Of a stretch of 39,724 nt of DNA, positions 22,453 to 30,469 are shown one piece after another. The stretch lies in the NCBI GenBank assembly GCA_035762085.1, contig DASTPT010000101.1:1-39724 (forward strand), read 5' to 3'. The notes beneath the pieces are model-generated. The model did no database searches. It saw only the letters and a list, made by a program, of their open reading frames with translations, and was not told the DNA's origin. The DNA comes from HRBIN12 sp035762085. Its GTDB lineage: Bacteria > Actinomycetota > UBA4738 > HRBIN12. How positions within the stretch are numbered: position 1 is the stretch's first letter; every line of letters begins with the position of its first letter. Position numbers and translations under genes: made by a program.

Positions 22453-25400
22453 GGTGTCGGGCCCTTGGTCGCCGGGGTGGGCCCGGTGGTCCGCTCCGCT
22501 GACGGCAGAGCCGACGGGCGCTCCGCGGGCCCCTCCTCGGTTCCGGCTATCGGGAGCCGGGGCTGGGTCGCGGCGGCGGCGCGGGCGGCCGCGTGGTGCT
22601 CCTGGAGGGTCCTGGGGTCGGTGGGGGCGGAGCGGAGGGAGTCGATGCCGCGCAGGGCGGCGTAGAGGCCGGGGACCGTCGTGATGCAGGGGACGCCAGC
22701 CGCTGCGGCGGCCGTGCGGATGTAGTAGCCATCCGTACGCGGGCCTCGGCCGAACGGGGTGTTGATCACGAGGTCCACCCTCCCACCCTGGATCAGCATC
22801 GCCACGTTGTCCGAGGACTCGCTGACCTTGGCGACGCGCTCGACGGGGATCTTGGCCCGCTCGAGGACCGCCGCGGTGCCCTTCGTCGCGAGCAGCCGGA
22901 AGCCGATCGCCGACAGGCGCTGCGCGGGGAGCAGGATCGCGCGCTTGTCGCGGTTCGCGACCGACAGGAAGGCCGTCCCCGAGGTCGGCAGGCCCGCGCC
23001 GCTCGACACGAACGCCTTCGCGAGCGCCCTGCCGGGGTCGGCGTCGATCCCGATCACCTCGCCGGTCGACTTCATCTCCGGCCCGAGCGTGGTGTCGACA
23101 CCCGGGAAGCGCCCGAACGGGAGCACGGCCGCCTTCACCGCGGCATACGGCAGGTGGCGGTAGTGGTGCGGATCGGTCGGGACGATGCCCTCCTCGGTCA
23201 GGTCGGCCAGCCGGCGGCCGGTCAGGACGAGCGTGGCGATACGCGCGAGGGACACGCCGACCACCTTCGAGACGAACGGTACCGTGCGCGAAGCCCGCGG
23301 GTTCGCCTCGAGCACCCACACCCGCTCGTCCTTCACGGCGAGCTGGAGGTTGAGCAGCCCTCGGACGTCGAGCGCCCGGGCGAGCCGGCGCGTGATGTCC
23401 TCGATCGTGTCCAGCTCCTCGTCCGAGAGCGTCGCCGGCGGGATCTGGCACGAGGAGTCGCCCGAGTGGACGCCCGCCTCCTCGATGTGCTCCATGACCG
23501 CGCCGATGAAGACGTCCACGCCGTCGGAGACCGCGTCGACGTCGACCTCGATCGCCCCCTCGAGGAACCGGTCGATCAGGACGGGGTGCTCCGGCGCGAC
23601 GTCCGCGGCCGCCCGCACGAACCGCTCGAGCTCGTCGGCGTCGTAGACGATCTCCATCGCGCGACCGCCGAGCACGTACGACGGACGGACGACGACCGGG
23701 AACCCGACCCGCGCCGCGATCGTGCGCGCCTCCTCCATCGTGCGGGCCTGGCCGTGCGGCGGGGCGGGGATCCGCAGGTCGTGCAGCAGCTCCGCGAACT
23801 TGCCGCGATCCTCGGCCAGGTCGATCGCCTCGGGGCGCGTGCCGAGCACGCGGAACCCCTCCTCCTCGAGGACGTGCGCCAGCTTCAGGGGAGTCTGGCC
23901 GCCGAACTGGACGATCACCCCCTGGGGGCGCTCGGCGTGGCACACGGCCAGGACGTCCTCGGCCGACAGCGGCTCGAAGTAGAGCCGGCTCGACGTGTCG
24001 TAGTCGGTCGAGACGGTCTCGGGGTTCGAGTTCACCATCACCGACTCGAACCCCACCTCCTCGAGCGCGAACGCCGCGTGCACGCACGCGTAGTCGAACT
24101 CGATCCCCTGGCCGATCCGGTTCGGCCCGGCGCCGAGGATCACCACGCGCGGCCGCTCGGCGGGCCGCACCTCCGTCTCGTCCTCGTACGTCGAGTAGTG
24201 GTACGGCGTCCGCGCCGGGAACTCGCCGCCGCACGTGTCCACGGTCTTGAACACCGGCTGGACGCCGAGGGCGTCGCGGTGACGCCGGACCGCCGCCTCC
24301 GTGCCACCGGTGAGGTCCGCGAGCCGGCCGTCGGAGATGCCGAGGCGCTTGGCCGCGCGGAGCTCGTCCGCCCCGAGGCGGTGGAGCGGCACGCCGCGCA
24401 GTCGGCCGGTCTCCTCCACGACCTGCGCGATCTGGTCGACGAACCACGGGTCGATCCCCGACGCCTCGGCGATGGCCTCGATCGTGGCACCGCCGAGGAT
24501 AGCCGCCTCCACCAGGTGCAGCCGCTCCTCGGTCGCGCCGCGGAGGCGGTCCAGCGGGACGACGGCCTCCCCCGCCATCGCGGCGCCCAGCTCGAAGCCC
24601 GTCTTCTCGAGCCCGCGCCAGGCCTTCCCGAGCGCCTCCTTGAACGTGCGGCCGATCGCCATCACCTCGCCGACGGACTTCATCGTCGAGGTCAGGCGCG
24701 GATCGGCCTCCGGGAACTTCTCGAACGCGAACCGTGGGACCTTCACGACCACGTAGTCCAGGGTGGGCTCGAACGCCACCGGCGTCTCGCCGGTGATGTC
24801 GTTGGCGATCTCGTCGAGCCGGTAGCCGACCGCGAGGAGCGCCGCGATCTTCGCGATCGGGAACCCGGTCGCCTTCGACGCGAGCGCCGACGACCGCGAC
24901 ACGCGAGGGTTCATCTCGATCAGGACCCGCCGGCCGGTCCTCGGATCCACCGCGAACTGGACGTTCGAGCCACCCGTCTGGACCCCCACGGCCCGGAGGA
25001 CGGTGAGCGCGTCGTCCCGCATCGCCTGGTACTCGCGGTCGGTGAGGGTCTGGACCGGTGCGACCGTGATCGAGTCGCCCGTGTGCACGCCCATCGGGTC
25101 GACGTTCTCGATCGAGCAGACGATGACGCCGTTGTCGGCGCCGTCGCGCATCACCTCGAGCTCGAATTCCTTCCAGCCCGCGATCGACTCCTCCAGCAGG
25201 ATCTCGTGCACCGGGCTGACCTCCAGCGCGCGGGCCGCGAGCGCCGCCAGCCCGTCGCGGTCGGCAGCGAACCCGCTCCCGCCCCCGCCGAGCGTGAACG
25301 ACGGCCGCACGATCAGCGGGTACCCGATCCGATCGGCGACCGCGAGCGCCTCGTCTGGCGACCGGGCGACGTCCGCCCTCGGGACCTCGAGGCCAGCCTC

Positions 25401-25811
25401 GAGCATCGTCCGCTTGAACCCGCTGCGGTCCTCGGCTCGGTGGATCGCCTCCAGGCTCGCCCCGATCAGCTCGATCCCCAGGCGGTCGAGGTCGCCGCGC
25501 TCGGCGAGCGCGACCGCGACGTTCAGCGCCGTCTGGCCGCCCAGCGTGGGGAGCAGCGCGTCGGGTCGCTCACGCTCGACGATCGCGAGCACCGACTGGG
25601 GCGTGAGCGGCTCGACGTAGGTCGCGTCCGCGAACGCGGGGTCGGTCATGATCGTCGCGGGGTTCGAGTTCACGAGGGCCACGCGGTAGCCCTCGGCGCG
25701 AAGGACCTTGCACGCCTGCGCTCCCGAGTAGTCGAACTCGCACGCCTGACCGATCACGATCGGGCCCGAACCGATCACCATGATCGAGCGGATGTCGGTC
25801 CGCCTGGGCAT
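22449..25811 (-). CDS. carB: Carbamoyl-phosphate synthase large chain
   Basis: 1120 aa. Two homologous ATP-grasp halves: the first with SGPIVIGQACEFDYSGAQAC and EMNPRVSRSSALASKATG, the second with GAGPNRIGQGIEFDYACVHA and EANPRASRTVPFVSKVVG. A C-terminal methylglyoxal-synthase-like allosteric domain follows (LLATKGTAAVLERA, DLVINTPFGR). Makes carbamoyl phosphate for pyrimidines and arginine with CarA. The last 50-60 residues form a non-conserved Ala/Pro-rich tail that ends in a copy of the repeat also found in carA. The start overlaps the carA stop as TGATG. Confidence 0.97.
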   Translation of the reverse strand: MPRRTDIRSIMVIGSGPIVIGQACEFDYSGAQACKVLRAEGYRVALVNSNPATIMTDPAFADATYVEPLTPQSVLAIVERERPDALLPTLGGQTALNVAVALAERGDLDRLGIELIGASLEAIHRAEDRSGFKRTMLEAGLEVPRADVARSPDEALAVADRIGYPLIVRPSFTLGGGGSGFAADRDGLAALAARALEVSPVHEILLEESIAGWKEFELEVMRDGADNGVIVCSIENVDPMGVHTGDSITVAPVQTLTDREYQAMRDDALTVLRAVGVQTGGSNVQFAVDPRTGRRVLIEMNPRVSRSSALASKATGFPIAKIAALLAVGYRLDEIANDITGETPVAFEPTLDYVVVKVPRFAFEKFPEADPRLTSTMKSVGEVMAIGRTFKEALGKAWRGLEKTGFELGAAMAGEAVVPLDRLRGATEERLHLVEAAILGGATIEAIAEASGIDPWFVDQIAQVVEETGRLRGVPLHRLGADELRAAKRLGISDGRLADLTGGTEAAVRRHRDALGVQPVFKTVDTCGGEFPARTPYHYSTYEDETEVRPAERPRVVILGAGPNRIGQGIEFDYACVHAAFALEEVGFESVMVNSNPETVSTDYDTSSRLYFEPLSAEDVLAVCHAERPQGVIVQFGGQTPLKLAHVLEEEGFRVLGTRPEAIDLAEDRGKFAELLHDLRIPAPPHGQARTMEEARTIAARVGFPVVVRPSYVLGGRAMEIVYDADELERFVRAAADVAPEHPVLIDRFLEGAIEVDVDAVSDGVDVFIGAVMEHIEEAGVHSGDSSCQIPPATLSDEELDTIEDITRRLARALDVRGLLNLQLAVKDERVWVLEANPRASRTVPFVSKVVGVSLARIATLVLTGRRLADLTEEGIVPTDPHHYRHLPYAAVKAAVLPFGRFPGVDTTLGPEMKSTGEVIGIDADPGRALAKAFVSSGAGLPTSGTAFLSVANRDKRAILLPAQRLSAIGFRLLATKGTAAVLERAKIPVERVAKVSESSDNVAMLIQGGRVDLVINTPFGRGPRTDGYYIRTAAAAAGVPCITTVPGLYAALRGIDSLRSAPTDPRTLQEHHAAARAAAATQPRLPIAGTEEGPAERPSALPSAERTTGPTPATKGPTP
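22471..22532 (-). repeat. Palindromic repeat, copy at the 3' end of carB
   Basis: 57 bases (22471-22527) match the carA copy at 47 positions by my count. It encodes AERPSALPSAER and PTPAT in the same frame as in carA. The flanking arms GGGCCCG (22479-22485) and CGGGCCC (22526-22532) are complementary. Confidence 0.65.
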
Positions 25812-27055
25812 CAGGCGCGCTCCATCAACGCTCGGAAGCCGTCGAAGAGGTACCGGGAGTCGTGCGGCCCTGGGGCGGCCTCCGGGTGGTACTGGACGCC
25901 GAACGCCCTCACCTCGGCGCAGCGCAGGCCCTCGAGCGTGCCGTCGTTGAGGTTCCAGTGCGTCAGCTCGACGGCGCCGAAGCGAGAGCGTTGGGTTGCC
26001 GGGGTGGGATCCGTGCCTCGCTCCGCCGGCGGCATCGCCGACGGGCGCTCCGCGTGGCTCGGATCCCGACCACGGCTTCGACCGGTCGCTTCGCTACGGT
26101 CGGGCGCCGCAGTCCAGCCATCGGGGCTCACGGCGAAGCCGTGGTTGTGGCTGGTGATCTCGACCCTCCCCGTGGTGGTGTTGCGGACGGGTTGGTTGGC
26201 GCCTCGGTGGCCGAACTTCATCTTGTAGGTCGCGCCGCCGAGGGCCAGGGCGAGCAGCTGGTGACCGAGGCAGATGCCGAAGATCGGGAGGCGGCCGAGG
26301 AGGTCCTGCACCGCTCGGATGCCGTAGGTCGTGGCGGCGGGGTCGCCGGGACCGTTGCTGAGGAAGACGCCGTGGAAGCCGTTCGCGAGGATCTCGGTCG
26401 CCGGGGTCGTGGCGGGGACCACGGTGGTCTCGAGGCCGTAGGTCGCCAGCTGGCGGAGGATGTTCGTCTTGATGCCGAAGTCGTAGGCGGCGACGTGGAG
26501 CGTCCGGCCACGGTCGGGGCTCGGGGGGCCGACCACGACCGCGGCGTCGTAGGCCTCGGACGTCGAGACACCCGCCGCGAGGTTCGCCCCCTCCATGCCC
26601 TCGGACGCGCGGACGCGCTCGACGAGCGATCCGGGGTCCAGGTCCTCGGTGGAGATGGCCGCGCGCATCGCGCCGTGCTCGCGCAGGCGGAGCGTGAGCG
26701 CGCGCGTGTCGATGCCGTCGATCCCGGGGACGTCCGCCTCGGCGAGGGTCTCGTGGAGCGAGCGCTCGGCGCGCCACGACGACGCGCGGCGCGAGGCCTC
26801 GCGGACGACGAGGCCGGCGGCGTGGACACGGGCCGACTCCGGATCCTCCCCGTTCGTGCCGTAGTTGCCCTGGTGCGGAGACGTCATCGCGACGATCTGC
26901 CGGGCGTACGACGGATCCGTGATGACCTCCTGGTAGCCGGTCATCGCGGTGTTGAAGACGGCCTCGCCGAACGCCTCCCCCGCCGCCCCGAAGGAGCGAC
27001 CGCGGAAGGTGCTGCCGTCCTCCAGCGCGAGGAGCGCCTCGGGCGTTCGCGTCAC
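25811..27055 (-). CDS. carA: Carbamoyl-phosphate synthase small chain (glutaminase) with an inserted segment
   Basis: 414 aa; the family usually has about 370-385. N-terminal CPSase domain (TAMTGYQEVITDPSYARQIV, SPHQGNYG), then a class I glutamine amidotransferase with nucleophile Cys262 in FGICLGHQLLALALGG and the His/Glu pair in YHPEAAPGPHDS. Between HNHGFAVSPDGW and AVELTHWNLNDGT lie about 40 extra residues (roughly 317-359) rich in Arg, Pro and Ser. These contain AERPSAMPPAERGTDPTPAT, shared with the end of CarB. The insertion falls in a surface loop and keeps the frame, so activity is probably retained. The GTG start lies 13 bases after pyrC behind a GGGGG site. Confidence 0.96.
   Translation of the reverse strand: MTRTPEALLALEDGSTFRGRSFGAAGEAFGEAVFNTAMTGYQEVITDPSYARQIVAMTSPHQGNYGTNGEDPESARVHAAGLVVREASRRASSWRAERSLHETLAEADVPGIDGIDTRALTLRLREHGAMRAAISTEDLDPGSLVERVRASEGMEGANLAAGVSTSEAYDAAVVVGPPSPDRGRTLHVAAYDFGIKTNILRQLATYGLETTVVPATTPATEILANGFHGVFLSNGPGDPAATTYGIRAVQDLLGRLPIFGICLGHQLLALALGGATYKMKFGHRGANQPVRNTTTGRVEITSHNHGFAVSPDGWTAAPDRSEATGRSRGRDPSHAERPSAMPPAERGTDPTPATQRSRFGAVELTHWNLNDGTLEGLRCAEVRAFGVQYHPEAAPGPHDSRYLFDGFRALMERA
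25998..26067 (-). repeat. Palindromic repeat, copy inside carA
   Basis: Core 25998-26054 matches the carB copy. The outer arms GGGATCCGTGCC (26006-26017) and GGCTCGGATCCC (26056-26067) are complementary at 11 of 12 positions. An inner CGGCG/CGCCG stem has a GCAT loop. The arm sequences differ from those in carB yet still pair. Confidence 0.65.
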
Positions 27056-27068
27056 GCGGCGTCCCCCG

Positions 27069-28364
27069 TCACCGCTGGGCCTTGCCGTCGGTGACGACGA
27101 GGTCCCCCCGATAGACGGTGTGGACGACCCTGCCGCGCAGCGCCGTGCCGTTGAAAGCGCAGTTACGGCTCCTCGACGCGAACGGGGGCTCGACGACCCA
27201 CTCCGCGCGGGGGTCGAACACGACGAGGTTGGCGGGCCGGCCCGGCTCGATCGGTCCGCCGTGGTCCACGGCCCCGAGCAGCCGCGCCGGCGCGGTCGAG
27301 AGCAGCTCGATCGCGCGCGGGAGCGTGACGATCCCCGGCTCGACCAGGTGCGTCAGCACGGCGGCGAGCGCCGTCTCGAGCCCGATCGTCCCGGGCGGCG
27401 CCTGGTCGAACTCCACCTCCTTCTCCTCGACCGCGTGCGGGGCGTGATCCGTGCCGATCACGTCGATCGTCCCGTCGCCGATCGCGGCTCGGAGCGCGTC
27501 GCGATCCTCCGCGGTCCGCAGGGGCGGGTTCACCTTGAAGTTCGTGTCGTACGTCACGAGGTCGGCGTCGGTGAAGACCAGATGGTGCGGCGTGGCCTCG
27601 GCGGTAACGCGCAGGCCCTCGGCCTTCGCACGACGCACCATCTCGACGGAGCCCGCCGAGGACAGGTGCAGCAGGTGCAGACGACCGCCGGTCAGGCGCG
27701 CGACGGCGATGTCGCGGGCCACGACGATCTCCTCGGACTCACGGGGCTTGCCGGCCAGGCCGAGCGCGTACGAGTGCTCCCCCTCGTGCATCTGCCCCTC
27801 GGCCGCGAGCGAGTCGTCCTCGCAGTGCTCGGCGATCACGACGTCGTCGAACGCCTTCACGTACGTGAGCGCGTTGCGGAGCACGCGCGGCGTCGAGACC
27901 GCCCTGCCGTCGTCGCTGAACACCCGCACGCCGGCCTGGACCATCTCGCCGAGCTCGGCCATCGACTCGCCGTCCTGACCGCGGGTGATCGCGCCCACCG
28001 GCAGCACGTCGCAGAGCGCCGCCTGCGCGCCCAGGTCGAGGACCTCGTGGATCACCGCCGCGTTGTCCGCGACCGGGTCGGTGTTGGGCATCGGCGCGAC
28101 CGCCGTGTACCCGCCGAGCGCGGCGGCCCGACACCCCGTCTGGACGGTCTCCTTGTCCTCGCGCCCGGGCTCGCGGAGGTGGGTGTGCGGGTCGACCAGG
28201 CCGGGGGCGAGCACCAACCCCGAGGCATCGATCCTCGTGACGTCCGCGAGGGCCTCCTCGGCCGAGCGGATCAGCCCGTCCACCACGAGCACGTCGCCGA
28301 CCTCGTCGCGGCCGGCGGCGGGGTCGACGATCCGGACGCCGGCGAACAGCAGCGCCTCACGCAT
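27069..28364 (-). CDS. pyrC: Dihydroorotase
   Basis: 431 aa, type I dihydroorotase of the amidohydrolase superfamily. It closes carbamoyl-aspartate to dihydroorotate. Metal ligands are visible in GLVDPHTHLREPG, IAEHCED, LLHLSSAGS and DVIGTDHAPH. The FSDDGR stretch carries the bridging acidic site typical of this type. The start lies eight bases inside the pyrB end; carA follows after 13 bases. The membrane-protein gene found between pyrC and carA in mycobacteria is missing here. Confidence 0.97.
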   Translation of the reverse strand: MREALLFAGVRIVDPAAGRDEVGDVLVVDGLIRSAEEALADVTRIDASGLVLAPGLVDPHTHLREPGREDKETVQTGCRAAALGGYTAVAPMPNTDPVADNAAVIHEVLDLGAQAALCDVLPVGAITRGQDGESMAELGEMVQAGVRVFSDDGRAVSTPRVLRNALTYVKAFDDVVIAEHCEDDSLAAEGQMHEGEHSYALGLAGKPRESEEIVVARDIAVARLTGGRLHLLHLSSAGSVEMVRRAKAEGLRVTAEATPHHLVFTDADLVTYDTNFKVNPPLRTAEDRDALRAAIGDGTIDVIGTDHAPHAVEEKEVEFDQAPPGTIGLETALAAVLTHLVEPGIVTLPRAIELLSTAPARLLGAVDHGGPIEPGRPANLVVFDPRAEWVVEPPFASRSRNCAFNGTALRGRVVHTVYRGDLVVTDGKAQR

Positions 28365-29292
28365 CGGCGCCCACCTCCTCGGCCCGGCCGCCGAGCAACA
28401 GGTACAGGAGCGACATGCGGATCGCGATGCCGTTCGTGACCTGCTCCTCCATCACCGCCTGCGGGAGGTCGGCGACGTCGGAGTCGATCTCGACCCCGCG
28501 GTTCATCGGCCCCGGGTGCATGATCAGCGACCCCTCGGGCAGCCGGCCGACGCGCTCGCGGGTGAGCCCGAACAGCCGGGCGTACTCGCGCACGCTGGGG
28601 AAGTACTGCTGCCGCTGGCGCTCGCGCTGGACGCGGAGCATGTAGCAGACGTCGAGCTTCGGCAGCACCTCGTCGATGTCGTACGAGACCGCGACGCCCC
28701 ACGAGGGCGCGTCCGGGGGGATCAGCGTGGGCGGGCCGACCAGCGTCACGTCGGCCCCCATCTTCACGAGCGCGAACGAGAGCGACCGCGCCACGCGCGA
28801 GTGCAGCACGTCGCCGACGATCGCCACGCGCAGCCCCTCGAGCCGACCCAGCCGGTCCCGCATCGTGTACAGGTCCAGGAGCGCCTGCGTGGGGTGCTCG
28901 TGCGTGCCGTCGCCCGCGTTCAGGACGCTGCCGTGGACCCATCTCGTGAGCGTGAGCGGCGACCCGCTCGACGAGTGCCGGATCACGATCGCGTCGGCGC
29001 CCATCGCCTGGAGCGTGAGCGCCGTGTCCTTCAGGCTCTCGCCCTTCGCGACCGACGTGCCGCTCGTCGTGAAGTTGATCACGTCGGCCGACAGCCGCTT
29101 CGCGGCCAGCTCGAAGCTGATCCGCGTCCGCGTCGAGTTCTCGTAGAACAGGTTCACGACGGTGCGTCCCCGCAACGCCGGGACCTTCTTGATCACGCGC
29201 GTGCCGACCTCGCGGAACGACTCGGCCGTGTCGAGGACGCGAACGATGTCCTCGGCGGTGACGTCGTGGATCGACAGCAGATGTTTGTTCAT
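28357..29292 (-). CDS. pyrB: Aspartate carbamoyltransferase, catalytic chain
   Basis: 311 aa. Committed step from carbamoyl phosphate and aspartate. Carbamoyl-phosphate loop FYENSTRTRISFE, the KGES loop (SVAKGESLKDTALTL), HEHPTQALLDL, and aspartate-binding MHPGPMNRGVEI are all intact. No pyrI regulatory chain is present; control is through PyrR. The ATG at 29292 overlaps pyrR as ATGA. Confidence 0.97.
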   Translation of the reverse strand: MNKHLLSIHDVTAEDIVRVLDTAESFREVGTRVIKKVPALRGRTVVNLFYENSTRTRISFELAAKRLSADVINFTTSGTSVAKGESLKDTALTLQAMGADAIVIRHSSSGSPLTLTRWVHGSVLNAGDGTHEHPTQALLDLYTMRDRLGRLEGLRVAIVGDVLHSRVARSLSFALVKMGADVTLVGPPTLIPPDAPSWGVAVSYDIDEVLPKLDVCYMLRVQRERQRQQYFPSVREYARLFGLTRERVGRLPEGSLIMHPGPMNRGVEIDSDVADLPQAVMEEQVTNGIAIRMSLLYLLLGGRAEEVGADA

Positions 29293-29834
29293 GTCGTACC
29301 CCCGGACTCCTCCACGACGACGGCGTCCTCGCCGTCGAGCTCCTTCAGGGCGACTCGCACCTGTTCGTCGGTGCGGGTCGGCACGTTCTTGCCGACGTAG
29401 TCGGCGCGGATCGGCAGCTCCCGGTGGCCGCGGTCGACGAGCACCGCGAGCTGGATCGCCGTGGGCCTGCCGAAGTCGACGAGCGCGTCCATCGCGGCGC
29501 GGATCGTCCGGCCGGTGAACAGGACGTCGTCGACGAGCACGACGGTCCTGCCGGTGATGTCGAAGTCGATCCGCGTCTCGTGGACCTCGGGCGCCTCGGC
29601 GCGCATGCCGATGTCGTCCCGGTAGAAGGTGATGTCCAGGACGCCGACCGGCAGCGTCACGCCCTCGATCCGCTCGACCTCGGCGGCCAGGCGGCGGGCG
29701 AGGTCGTCGCCGCGGTTCGCGATCCCCACCAGCACCACGCCGGCGGCGCCGTGGTTGCGCTCGAGGATCTCGTGCGCGATGCGGGTGACCGCGCGGCGGA
29801 TCTCCGCCTCGTCGAGGATGCTGGCGGCGGCCAT
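29289..29834 (-). CDS. pyrR: Pyrimidine operon RNA-binding regulator PyrR
   Basis: 181 aa, phosphoribosyltransferase fold. The PRPP loop is VVLVDDVLFTGRTIRAAMDA. VGIANRGDDLARRL and VLVDRGHRELPIRADYVGKN are also typical. PyrR binds the pyr leader RNA in response to UMP/UTP and often has weak uracil phosphoribosyltransferase activity. The ATG at 29834 shares its A with the TGA of a 25-codon leader ORF (TGATG), so its translation depends on ribosomes that finish the leader. It is the first enzyme-sized gene of the pyr operon. Confidence 0.96.
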   Translation of the reverse strand: MAAASILDEAEIRRAVTRIAHEILERNHGAAGVVLVGIANRGDDLARRLAAEVERIEGVTLPVGVLDITFYRDDIGMRAEAPEVHETRIDFDITGRTVVLVDDVLFTGRTIRAAMDALVDFGRPTAIQLAVLVDRGHRELPIRADYVGKNVPTRTDEQVRVALKELDGEDAVVVEESGGTT

Positions 29835-29911
29835 CAGCGGCCTGCCGCGGGCGCGGGAATGGGAACGCCCGGCCGCTGGCGCGGCAGGGCGTCGTCGTCG
29901 GGCATCATCAT
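29834..29911 (-). CDS. 25-codon leader ORF coupled to pyrR
   Basis: It starts with three ATG codons in a row (29911, 29908, 29905), reads MMMPDDDALPRQ and ends in a Pro/Ala-rich stretch. Its TGA overlaps the pyrR ATG. An AAGGGAG ribosome site at 29916-29922 lies inside the PyrR-binding hairpin. No ribosome site is visible directly before pyrR, so the leader ORF probably delivers ribosomes to pyrR. The peptide has no recognisable function. Confidence 0.6.
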   Translation of the reverse strand: MMMPDDDALPRQRPGVPIPAPAAGR

Positions 29912-29918
29912 CTCGCTC

Positions 29919-29955
29919 CCTTCCCGGCCTCACGGGACCGGCTTAAAGGGGAAGG
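29919..29955 (-). promoter_or_regulatory. PyrR-binding RNA hairpin
   Basis: The minus strand has CCGG, the loop TCCCGTGAGG, then CCGG (29924-29941). This matches the PyrR-binding loop consensus UCCnGnGAGG. A lower stem pairs CCTTC (29951-29955) with GAAGG (29919-29923), which covers part of the AAGGGAG ribosome site. I see no terminator, so control is probably at translation, as described for M. smegmatis. Confidence 0.8.
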
Positions 29956-29963
29956 TCCCGCGT

Positions 29964-29969
29964 AGGATA
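29964..29969 (-). promoter_or_regulatory. -10 box of the pyr operon
   Basis: TATCCT on the minus strand. Initiation about seven bases on would place the PyrR hairpin at the very 5' end of the mRNA. No clear -35. Confidence 0.4.
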
Positions 29970-30048
29970 GCGCCGCGCGAGGCCGTCTGCAGGCCTTCGA
30001 CCGTGCGATCGGTCGCAGCGGACCCGACGACGGACCGCCCGGAGGCCC

Positions 30049-30054
30049 TAGACT
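30049..30054 (+). promoter_or_regulatory. Possible -10 box of tatA
   Basis: TAGACT on the plus strand, about 34 bases before the tatA ATG, identical to the -10 before pheS. The 29.91-30.09 kb gap thus holds divergent promoters for pyr and tatA. -35 not evident. Confidence 0.35.
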
Positions 30055-30087
30055 AGGTTGGGTCGGCAGCCCGGAAGGTGGTCATCG

Positions 30088-30411
30088 ATGCCTGGACCCA
30101 GTGAGTGGATCGTCATCGCGATCGTCGCCCTCGTCGTGATCTTCGGCGCCAAGAAGATCCCCGAGATGGCGCGATCGATGGGACGCGCCCAGAGCGAGTT
30201 CAAGAAGGGCATGAAGGAGGGTCAGGCGGACCTGGACGAGACCCCGCCGGCGACGGCCACGCCGCCGGCCACCTCGGCGCCCCCGGCGACCGTGCCTCCG
30301 ACGACGCCGCCGCCCGCGGGAGCGGTCCCGCCGCCGGCGGCCACCCCGCCGGCCACACCCCCCGCGGAGCCGACGGAGCAGCAGCAGCAGCAGGAACCCC
30401 CGGCCGGGTAG
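30088..30411 (+). CDS. tatA: Sec-independent protein translocase subunit TatA
   Basis: 107 aa. It begins MPGPSEWIVIAIVALVVIFG, a short periplasmic end and one membrane helix. FGAKKIPEMARSMGRAQSEF follows, the hinge Phe-Gly and amphipathic helix of TatA. The rest is a low-complexity Pro/Ala/Thr tail with repeated PPAT units and a run of five Gln. TatA forms the pore of the twin-arginine export system; tatB and tatC are not in the window. The ATG at 30088 follows GGAAGG; an in-frame ATG further upstream gives a non-conserved extension. It is the only plus-strand gene in the window. Confidence 0.9.
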   Translation: MPGPSEWIVIAIVALVVIFGAKKIPEMARSMGRAQSEFKKGMKEGQADLDETPPATATPPATSAPPATVPPTTPPPAGAVPPPAATPPATPPAEPTEQQQQQEPPAG

Positions 30412-30469
30412 CGGGCGACCGGCGCCGATCGCCGCCCCCGAGCGCCCGTCCTTCGCGGCCGGCTACCCG
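30405..30469. terminator. Inverted repeats between convergent tatA and nusB
   Basis: CGGGTAGC (30405-30412) and GCTACCCG (30462-30469) are perfect complements that span both stop codons. Inside them CGGGCG (30412-30417) can pair with CGCCCG (30443-30448). This may act as a bidirectional terminator. There is no T-run on either strand. Confidence 0.35.

Noticed and set aside
22593..26228. Very long open frame on the plus strand opposite carB
   Set aside because: It mirrors carB/carA codons, is full of Arg, Asp, Leu and His repeats and shows no domain. Extreme GC content leaves antisense frames open. The same holds for long plus frames at 158-1885, 2002-4599, 12137-16407 and 34915-35745.
26218..26829. 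Arg/Ser-rich minus-strand frame within carA
   Set aside because: Out-of-frame shadow of carA with no family resemblance.
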